A DNA stretch of 64,000 bases, taken from NCBI GenBank assembly GCA_963828385.1, contig CAWHEF010000002.1, forward strand, positions 2,108,001-2,172,000, in the 5' to 3' direction. Made by a program: the position numbers and the translations under genes. Shown one piece after another: positions 58,528-64,000 of this stretch. This DNA is from Bog-756 sp963828385 (GTDB lineage Bacteria; Actinomycetota; Acidimicrobiia; Acidimicrobiales; RAAP-2). The first letter of the stretch is position 1. Each line of letters opens with the position of its first letter. The notes under the pieces were generated by a model that did not search any database, had not been told where the DNA came from, and saw only the letters and a program-made list of their open reading frames with translations.

Positions 58528-58983
58528 TCATCCCGGCGACTCGGTAGCGCCCGGGCGTCGGACGAGCCACACGCCGGCGACGAGAACGACAATCCCGACT
58601 GCCTCGACGACAAGGGCCGGCCCGGCCCACGGTGCGGCGAGCCCGTCGTGGAAGCCGAACAACCCGGCGGTGGCGCTCAGGGCGAAGCCGCCGATGGTCG
58701 CAGCCAAGAAGGCTGCTCCTGCGCCGAGCACGACCGCCCGGCGCCAGGATGCGGTCACGACACCGAGCGCCAGTCCGGCACCTCCCTGAAGGAGGAACAG
58801 GGGACCGATCGTCGGCACCTGCCGATAGCCCATCGCCCAGAGACGGAGGTGGATGAGCCCGGAGGCGACGACAAGCCCACCTCCGGCCACAGCGGCCACG
58901 ATCGCGGCGGTGCGGCGAACATGGACGCGGCGTGTACGGTGCCGCAGGGCGCGGATCCGGACATGGGGCGGCGCGAAACTCAT
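58528..58983 (-). CDS. small four-helix membrane protein
   Basis: A 151-residue protein with a basic N-terminal tail (HVRIRALRHRTRRVHVRR) and four hydrophobic segments: TAAIVAAVAGGGLVVASGLI, 'IGPLFLLQGGAGLALGVV', 'AVVLGAGAAFLAATIGGFAL' and 'ALVVEAVGIVVLVAGVWLV'. No family is recognised; the layout suggests a small integral protein of the DoxX-like or copper-resistance-like size class. ATG 58983 is chosen because the frame upstream is low-complexity. Convergent with the aldehyde dehydrogenase, divergent from the ECF sigma gene. Confidence 0.75.
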   Translation of the reverse strand: MSFAPPHVRIRALRHRTRRVHVRRTAAIVAAVAGGGLVVASGLIHLRLWAMGYRQVPTIGPLFLLQGGAGLALGVVTASWRRAVVLGAGAAFLAATIGGFALSATAGLFGFHDGLAAPWAGPALVVEAVGIVVLVAGVWLVRRPGATESPG

Positions 58984-59205
58984 GACGGCAGGTCCTTGTC
59001 TCTCGATTGGGCGGCGAGGTCTCGTGACGACGCGGCTTCTCGGATCGGGCCGCGGATACAAGGGGAATACGCACCGAGCACCCCTCGGGATTGCCGAAGC
59101 GGAGCAATCCCCGGTCAAAGTCCACACGTAGTACCGGGAAACCCCGAGGAGGAACCGTGACCGACCGAGACGCTGCGCCCGACCGCCGGCATCCGACCAC
59201 ATCCG

Positions 59206-59832
59206 GTGTCTGAGGACACCGCAATCTCTGCCGGGTCGAAGCACGTATCCTCAGACATGGTCCGGCGGACACCGCCCACCGACGACCTTTCCGACGAGGC
59301 CCTCTTGAGCGGCCTCGGGGTGGGCGACGCCGGGATGGACGTCGCCTTCGTTCGGCGCTTTCAGCGCCGGGTCTACGGTCTCGCGTTCTCACTCGTGGGT
59401 GATGCGGGAGTGGCCGAGGACATCGCCCAGGACGCTCTGCTGCGGGCCTGGCGCCACTCCTCGGTGTTCGATCCCCGTCGAGGTTCGGCGGCCAACTGGG
59501 TACTCACCATCACCCGGAACCTGGCCATCGACGCCTTGCGCCTCCGGCGTGCCGATCCCACCGACCCGGCCGACCTGCTCGTCCTGTCCGATCCGGGGAA
59601 GAACCCCGAGGACGCAGCGGCCGACGGAGACGCCGCCGACCGGCTCCGCTCGGTCATCGCCACGCTCCCCGAGGACCAGCGCCGCGCCCTCGTGCTCGCC
59701 CGGTTCTACGGCCAGACCGCTCAGGAGATCAGCGTGTCCGAGCAGATCCCGCTCGGTACGGCCAAGACCCGGATCCGCGCCGGCATGGCAAGGCTGCGGA
59801 CGGCGATGACCGAACAAGGATCGGCCCCGTGA
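59206..59832 (+). CDS. ECF-type RNA polymerase sigma factor
   Basis: A 208-residue group 4 sigma factor. Region 2 is 'FVRRFQRRVYGLAFSLVGDAGVAEDIAQDALLRAW' (core and -10 recognition) and region 4 is 'LPEDQRRALVLARFYGQTAQEISVSEQIPLGTAKTRIRAGM'. The linker is short and without a stop in the family sense. GTG 59206 is used; ATG 59257 would remove 17 residues that are not conserved. Its stop overlaps the start of the anti-sigma gene (GTGA), so the two are co-translated, as is usual for ECF/anti-sigma pairs. Confidence 0.92.
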   Translation: MSEDTAISAGSKHVSSDMVRRTPPTDDLSDEALLSGLGVGDAGMDVAFVRRFQRRVYGLAFSLVGDAGVAEDIAQDALLRAWRHSSVFDPRRGSAANWVLTITRNLAIDALRLRRADPTDPADLLVLSDPGKNPEDAAADGDAADRLRSVIATLPEDQRRALVLARFYGQTAQEISVSEQIPLGTAKTRIRAGMARLRTAMTEQGSAP

Positions 59833-60518
59833 GCGACAACGACCGGGGTCGGACGTTGGGATGTGCTGAGGTGGTCGACCTTGCCCCCGAGCTCGGTCTC
59901 GGCGTGCTCACCGGTGTCGAGCGGGCCGACGCCCTCCGACACATCGAACGTTGCCCGTCGTGTCGGCCAGTGGTCGAATCGATGGCCGAAGCCGCTGACT
60001 CGCTCCTGGCCCTCGCTCCCGAGATCGAGCCGCCGTCGGGCTTCGAGAGTCGCGTGCTGGCGCGCCTTCGACCACTGCCACTAAAACGAGCACGACGTCG
60101 TCGCTGGGTGGCCCCGGTGCTCGCCGCCGCCGCCGTTGCCGCCGCACTAATCGCTGCCGTCGCCCTGGGTGGTGGGCATCCGGGCTTCGTCGTGCGCCAC
60201 CCTGCAGCGATCCCGGCCCTCGGTGGCCGGGATCTGACCGCCACCGGGCTCCGGCACAACGGCCGGCAGGTCGGCCAGGCCTTTGTCTACGCAGGGCACC
60301 CGTCGTGGGTGTTCATGACGGTGGAAGGTGACGGGCCTCCCCACCAGGTGACCTGCCAGGTGGAAACGGCCAACGGTCGGACGCACGTGCTCGGAAGCTT
60401 CACCGTGGCCGATGGGTACCGGTCGTGGGGAGCGACCATCGATCTCAATCCCGACAAGTTCCGCGAGATCCAGCTCGTCGACAAAGACGCACACGTTGTC
60501 GCTTCGGCCGCCCTCTAG
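59829..60518 (+). CDS. membrane anti-sigma factor with zinc-binding motif
   Basis: A 229-residue protein. The N-terminal zf-HC2/ZAS domain has His38 and the C-x2-C pair Cys42/Cys45 ('HIERCPSC') that binds the sigma factor. One transmembrane helix lies near residues 93-114 (VAPVLAAAAVAAALIAAVALG). The external domain of about 115 residues is a sheet-rich sensor ('HPSWVFMTVEGDGPPHQVTCQV'). It sequesters the upstream sigma factor until a signal is perceived. The GTG 59829 start overlaps the sigma stop by 4 nt. Confidence 0.9.
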   Translation: MSDNDRGRTLGCAEVVDLAPELGLGVLTGVERADALRHIERCPSCRPVVESMAEAADSLLALAPEIEPPSGFESRVLARLRPLPLKRARRRRWVAPVLAAAAVAAALIAAVALGGGHPGFVVRHPAAIPALGGRDLTATGLRHNGRQVGQAFVYAGHPSWVFMTVEGDGPPHQVTCQVETANGRTHVLGSFTVADGYRSWGATIDLNPDKFREIQLVDKDAHVVASAAL

Positions 60519-60666
60519 GACCGAGGGCTCCGCTACGCCACGGGGCCGCCGCGAACCGCTTCTCCCCCGGGTCCTCCCGTGCAGCTCGGCAATCCCCCAA
60601 CGGGTCTGGTGCGTATGACCTACGGAGAAGCCCCATCCAAGGTCTCAAGAAAGGGAACGCATCACG

Positions 60667-61293
60667 ATGAACTCTGCCGTCAAACAACGCGAACAACCAA
60701 ACCGAGGTCTGCGCCGCTCCCTCGTCGGCGCGGGAGTGCTCACTGCCGGGGCGCTGACGCTGGCCGCGTGTGGAGCGACGTCCACTTCGCCGAAGAAGAC
60801 GTCAGCGGAGCGCAGCTCGACAAGCGTCCCGACTAGGACTCAGCCCACCGTGAACACGGCCAACGTGGCCGGTCTCGGCAGCGTGCTTGTCGACGGGTCG
60901 GGGCGCACGCTTTACCTCCTGGACTCCGAGGCTGGCGCCAAGGTCACGTGCATGGCCGCGAACGGCTGCACCGGCATCTGGCCTCCGGCCAAGCTGCCCG
61001 CCGGCGTCGCTCATGCCACAGCCGGCGGCAGCGCTCGCCAATCAATGCTCGGGACGGTAACCGCACCGGACGGAAGCCTCTACCTCACCTACGGAACGCA
61101 GCGGTGGCCCCTCTACACCTTCTCGGGCGACTCTTCGGCCGGCCAGGCACACGGTCAAGGCATCCACAGCTTCGGGGGCACGTGGTGGGCGATCAGCCCG
61201 TCCGGCACAGCCGTCAAGTTGGCGGTTCACTCGTCGTCGACCTCGTCGTCAACTTCGACAGGCGGCGGATCGTATGGAGGCGGGGGCTACTGA
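60667..61293 (+). CDS. secreted repeat lipoprotein (Lipoprotein_15 type)
   Basis: A 208-residue lipoprotein with lipobox LAAC (Cys35) after 'SLVGAGVLTAGALTL'. The mature part contains two copies of the secreted repeat: 'SVLVDGSGRTLYLLDSEAG...CMAANGCTGIWPP' and 'GSLYLTYGTQRWPLYTFSGD.SAGQ.HGQGIHSFGGTWWAI'. These proteins are common next to ECF sigma/anti-sigma pairs and may be regulated by them. The end is Ser/Thr/Gly-rich. It follows the anti-sigma by 148 nt and may be the direct regulon member. Confidence 0.9.
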   Translation: MNSAVKQREQPNRGLRRSLVGAGVLTAGALTLAACGATSTSPKKTSAERSSTSVPTRTQPTVNTANVAGLGSVLVDGSGRTLYLLDSEAGAKVTCMAANGCTGIWPPAKLPAGVAHATAGGSARQSMLGTVTAPDGSLYLTYGTQRWPLYTFSGDSSAGQAHGQGIHSFGGTWWAISPSGTAVKLAVHSSSTSSSTSTGGGSYGGGGY

Positions 61294-61517
61294 TGGAGGG
61301 CGTCGACGGATACGTCCTCATCCATGGCGCCCACCATGGATCGTGGGCGTTCGAGAGGCTCCTGCCGCACCTGGCTTGGCCGGCATTGGCCGTCGACCTT
61401 CCGGGTCGGCACAACCCGGCCGAGCTGCGAGCGGCGACGGTGGCGAGCAGCGCTCCGAGACGGTGTATCTACCCACGGCTACGGGTGCCGAGAATCGACC
61501 GTTCGCACCGACAGTAA
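61293..61517 (+). pseudogene. truncated alpha/beta-hydrolase, N-terminal fragment
   Basis: ATG 61293 overlaps the lipoprotein stop (TGATG). The first 45 residues (YVLIHGAHHGSWAFERLLPH, then 'WPALAVDLPGRHNPAEL') are a typical alpha/beta-hydrolase start with the H-G oxyanion motif and G-R-x turn. After about 50 residues the homology ends and a stop follows at 61517; no nucleophile elbow or rest of the fold is found in any frame before 61722. It is a decayed or truncated gene left after insertion or deletion. The next 205 nt (61518-61722) hold nothing recognisable. Confidence 0.72.
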
Positions 61518-61722
61518 TGGTGGCAATGGCTCCACTCGACCCATGGAGGGAGATCTGTCCGCTGAGGGCTCACGGGCCCCGCAGGGCCATCTACAGCCTG
61601 GAGCGTACCGGTCAGAGCCCCCGTCGGACCTGGGGGCCTGTGGGCGATGTACAGCTGGTTAACGACACCGAAGCAGCAATGACACGGAGTAGAGAGAGCA
61701 AGGTCAGGGACCGCGCTGTCCT

Positions 61723-62541
61723 TCAGGCCACGCGGCGACGAACCAGCCAAACGGACGCTGCGATGAGTAGGAGCGACAACGCGAGCAGCCCGCCGCCCTC
61801 AATCCACTGGATTCGCCAGAATTCGCTGGCCGGCTGATAGTCGACGCGCAGGACGTCCCCGACAACGACGGCGAGAACTGTATAGCCGGCGAGGGTGGCC
61901 ACGATCGCAGGGACGACCCGGCGGATGAGCATGCCGGCGAAGGCGCCTATCGCGAAAGCGGCCAACGTCCAAGCGGCGAACACGACCCCGCGCAGGTCGA
62001 ACAGCCAGTGATGGAGCGGGGACGCCGGGTCATAGAGTCTGCCAGTGGCGAGGTACGGCTGGTAGTACCAGGAGACCAGCACACTGAAGGCGCCGGCGAT
62101 GACGGCCACGGCGACCGCGAGCATCACCAGCTTGGCGAGCGTCCAGCGCCATCGCCCGAAGCCCTGGGTCCAGGCGTAGCGGAAGGTGCCGGTCTCAAGC
62201 TCACGGGCCAGCACCAGTGGCCCGACGAACGCCCCGATGAGCGCGGGAACAGGCTGCAGGACGAAGCCACCTTTCAGCATGCCGCCGGTGGCGTCGAAGT
62301 TGAAGATCAGCTCACTGCAGGCAGTCGAGCTCGCCGGGTGGCAGGCGATGGCGGCGGCGTAGGCGTGGTGCAGCTGAAGGCCAACGAGCCACAGCCACAT
62401 CGCCAGCGCGCCCAGGAAGACAGCCACGCCCCCCAGCGCAATTCGGTGCTGCCGCCAGGTGACCCAGGCCATGCGCCGCCACGGCAGCGGCCGAGGGTTC
62501 TCGTCGTTATTCAGCAGAGTGGGAACGGTGAGCGTTGTCAC
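61723..62541 (-). CDS. ABC-2-type transporter permease
   Basis: A 272-residue membrane protein with six hydrophobic segments: 'IALGGVAVFLGALAMWLWLVG', 'LQPVPALIGAFVGPLVLA', 'LVMLAVAVAVIAGAFSVLVSW', 'GVVFAAWTLAAFAIGAFAGML', 'VPAIVATLAGYTVLAVVVG' and 'GGGLLALSLLLIAASVWLV'. A conserved 'TFRYAWTQGFGRWRW' loop follows segment 2. It belongs to the ABC-2 class of exporters, whose substrate is unknown. It is a tandem copy of the permease at 62822-63847; the first 40 residues are nearly identical in DNA. Confidence 0.88.
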   Translation of the reverse strand: MTTLTVPTLLNNDENPRPLPWRRMAWVTWRQHRIALGGVAVFLGALAMWLWLVGLQLHHAYAAAIACHPASSTACSELIFNFDATGGMLKGGFVLQPVPALIGAFVGPLVLARELETGTFRYAWTQGFGRWRWTLAKLVMLAVAVAVIAGAFSVLVSWYYQPYLATGRLYDPASPLHHWLFDLRGVVFAAWTLAAFAIGAFAGMLIRRVVPAIVATLAGYTVLAVVVGDVLRVDYQPASEFWRIQWIEGGGLLALSLLLIAASVWLVRRRVA

Positions 62542-62821
62542 CTCGTCACCTTCAACGGCTCTGCATCCCGGCCGAGGGTGGGCCCGCCAACGCTGGGACC
62601 GTCACGGCGGCCTTGAGCGCCTGGCCGGCATCGCGTCGAGTGAGGAGTAGCAACCTCGTCGTCTCGGTCCGTCGGGGCGGTGTCATCAGGTGCTGGATCC
62701 TAAAAGTTGTGAGTGCGCACATCGGATTCTCCGTTTCGTATTCGGTCCGCCGCTGCTCGGGGCGTTCGGCCTCATGACACTTCTTTGACGTCCCCGTGGT
62801 AAGACGGTGATGCCCTTCGCA
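62542..62821 (-). other. gap holding the remnant of a duplicated ABC ATPase end
   Basis: Between the two permease genes the minus strand carries sequence near 62555-62590 closely similar to the end of the ATPase at 63895-64000 (G-P-x-S-A-G-M-x-x). The full ATPase is absent. This indicates that a unit made of [ATPase 3' end + permease] was duplicated and the ATPase part largely deleted. A short minus-strand frame (62724 to 62554, about 56 codons, start M-C-A-L-T-T-F) could be translated, but has no support. Confidence 0.6.
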
Positions 62822-63847
62822 TCACGCCGCTCGACAGCGGACCAGCCAGACGGTCACGGCCATGAGCAGCACCGACAGCGCGAGCAGCCAGCCACCCTCG
62901 ATCCACTGGAACGGCCAGAAGTGGCTGATCGGTTGGTAGTCGGCCCATTCGGTGTAGCCGTGCTGGAGGAGACACTGCGTTGGGCTAAGGGAGCCAGAGC
63001 CCAGAATTCCGGAGTGGATGCCGCCGTTGCCAGATGCAACGAATGATGAAGGGCAGAGCTGCGGGAGCAGGCTGAGGGGGGGTCGGGCTCCGAACGCGGC
63101 TTTCCCGCCCTTGGTCCACCACTCGCTCGTGATCCACGCGGCACCGGGTAGGTTCGAACCTTTCGCAACCAGCGATGGCAGGTAGTGCTGGCGCAGGACA
63201 TTCGCCGTCAGGAGAGCCAGTGCGGCATAGACGGCGAGGGTGGCGACGATCGCGGGCACGATGCGGCGGATGATCATGCCGGCGAGGACGCCGATCGCGA
63301 AGGCGGCGAGCGCCCACCCGGCAAACGCGACCGGGCGGAGGTCGAACAGACCGGCAGAGAGCGGGCTCGCCCCGGTAACGTTGGGGGCGTTCTGAGCGGC
63401 GACGTAGGGCTGGTAATACCAGGACAACAACACGCTGAAGGCTCCGGCGAGGGATGCCACTCCGACCCCGAGCGCCACCAGCTTGGCGACCGCCCAGCGC
63501 CACCGGCCGAAACCCTGGGTCCAGGCATAGCGGAAGGTTCCGGTCTCAAACTCACGGGCCAGCACCAGTGGCCCGACGAACGCTCCGATGAGCGCGGGCA
63601 CCGGCTGTAGGACGAAGCCACCCTTCAAAATGACGTTCGTGCTCTGAAAGCTGGTGATCAGGTTCTGGCAGGAAGCGGAGCTCGTCGGGTGGCAGGCGAT
63701 GGCTGCGGCGTAGGCGTGGTGCAGCTGGATTCCGGCGATCCACAGCCACACCCCCAACGCGCCCAGGAAGACAGCCACACCGCCCAGCGCAATTCGGTGC
63801 TGCCGCCAGGTGACCCAGGCCATGCGCCGCCACGGCAGCGGCCGCAT
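62822..63847 (-). CDS. ABC-2-type transporter permease (tandem paralogue)
   Basis: A 341-residue paralogue of the permease at 61723-62541, with the same six hydrophobic segments and 'TFRYAWTQGFGRWRW' loop. It has an additional loop of about 70 residues before the last helix ('SLVAKGSNLPGAAWITSEWW' through 'LSPTQCLLQHGYTEW'), containing several cysteines. ATG 63847 is set by AAGGAG a few bases upstream. The downstream paralogue starts further upstream with M-T-T-L-T; in this copy that frame is broken by an indel. It lies 47 nt after the ATPase, so the two form one exporter. Confidence 0.88.
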   Translation of the reverse strand: MRPLPWRRMAWVTWRQHRIALGGVAVFLGALGVWLWIAGIQLHHAYAAAIACHPTSSASCQNLITSFQSTNVILKGGFVLQPVPALIGAFVGPLVLAREFETGTFRYAWTQGFGRWRWAVAKLVALGVGVASLAGAFSVLLSWYYQPYVAAQNAPNVTGASPLSAGLFDLRPVAFAGWALAAFAIGVLAGMIIRRIVPAIVATLAVYAALALLTANVLRQHYLPSLVAKGSNLPGAAWITSEWWTKGGKAAFGARPPLSLLPQLCPSSFVASGNGGIHSGILGSGSLSPTQCLLQHGYTEWADYQPISHFWPFQWIEGGWLLALSVLLMAVTVWLVRCRAA

Positions 63848-63894
63848 GTTCGTCTCCTTCCCCACGCGCGGGAATGGTCAGCGTCGTCACTTCG

Positions 63895-64000
63895 TCACCT
63901 CCTACTGTTCCGCATCCCGGCCGAGGATGGGCCCGGCAACACTGAGGCGCCGGGCTCGCGCAGGTAGGCCAGGGCGAGCTCTTCGAGACTCACCGGGTGC
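63895..64000 (-). CDS. ABC transporter ATP-binding protein, C-terminal end
   Basis: The minus strand from the right edge reads H-P-V-S-L-E-E-L-A-L-A-Y-L-R-E-P, the typical last helix of an ABC-type drug or antibiotic export ATPase ('PSLEELFLxYL'), ending at 63895 after a short tail. The main part of the gene, with Walker motifs, is outside the window. It is directly followed by the permease at 62822-63847 and is its energy-supplying partner. Confidence 0.75.
   Translation of the reverse strand, partial: HPVSLEELALAYLREPGASVLPGPSSAGMRNSRR

Noticed and set aside
63149..63163. TTCGAACC-like sequence resembling a tRNA T-arm
   Set aside because: It lies inside the permease coding frame and no acceptor or anticodon stem can be paired around it.

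Overview
The window comes from a GC-rich actinobacterium, most probably of the class Acidimicrobiia or a close relative. Evidence: a WhiB-family iron-sulfur regulator, a PimB-type mannosyltransferase beside a TB16.3-like SRPBCC protein, an F420-type LLM oxidoreductase, a class II (B12-dependent) ribonucleotide reductase, a class E sortase, frequent GTG/TTG starts, and a surface protein with 'GYWEV..DG.V..FGDA' propeller repeats that are common in Acidimicrobiia. The taxonomic call is inference; there is no rRNA or tRNA gene in the window.

Layout. 1-5.5 kb: a minus-strand housekeeping run (WhiB, NUDIX hydrolase, C4 zinc-ribbon protein, start of a histidine phosphatase), an SDR epimerase, a low-molecular-weight tyrosine phosphatase and a glycosyltransferase. 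5.5-26.5 kb: a large exopolysaccharide/cell-surface locus with a polyprenyl-phosphate sugar transferase, four family-4 glycosyltransferases (one more lies at 4.4 kb), a Wzy-like polymerase, a Wzz/BY-kinase, a DUF4012 protein, a class E sortase and an LPFTG protein. Embedded in it (7957-15705, minus strand) is a tightly overlapping unit: glycosyltransferase, AcpS-type phosphopantetheinyl transferase, 80-residue carrier protein, acyl-CoA dehydrogenase-like flavoprotein, aminoacyl:carrier-protein ligase (a tRNA-synthetase-derived enzyme), DUF1839 protein and a family-2 glycosidase-like protein. I regard this aminoacyl-carrier-protein module inside a polysaccharide locus as the most interesting content.

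26.5-35 kb: a tandem hairpin repeat, an internally deleted GT39 remnant, a membrane protein, nrdJ with a strong promoter and candidate NrdR boxes, a Tat-type phosphoesterase, and glycerol kinase. 35-51 kb: metabolic genes (ACT-domain protein, PlsC-type acyltransferase, TetR regulator, AlaC-type aminotransferase, LLM oxidoreductase, pimB, queG, 2-hydroxyacid dehydrogenase, acyl-CoA synthetase, alanine dehydrogenase, aquaporin, propeller surface protein, panD). 51-64 kb: a secreted lipase divergent from a TetR gene with a perfect operator-like palindrome, a DJ-1/PfpI protein, a small zinc-ribbon membrane protein, a MarR-DUF488 fusion, a ClC transporter, an aldehyde dehydrogenase, an ECF sigma/anti-sigma/lipoprotein set, and a tandemly duplicated ABC-2 permease with the end of its ATPase.

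A recurring feature is the single-base frameshift: the GH2-like gene (two), the polymerase, Wzz, the phosphoesterase (two), the lipase and the aldehyde dehydrogenase all need frame corrections to give full-length proteins. Long genes such as nrdJ are intact. Either the assembly has uncorrected indels or surface/secreted genes are decaying; reads or a related genome would decide.
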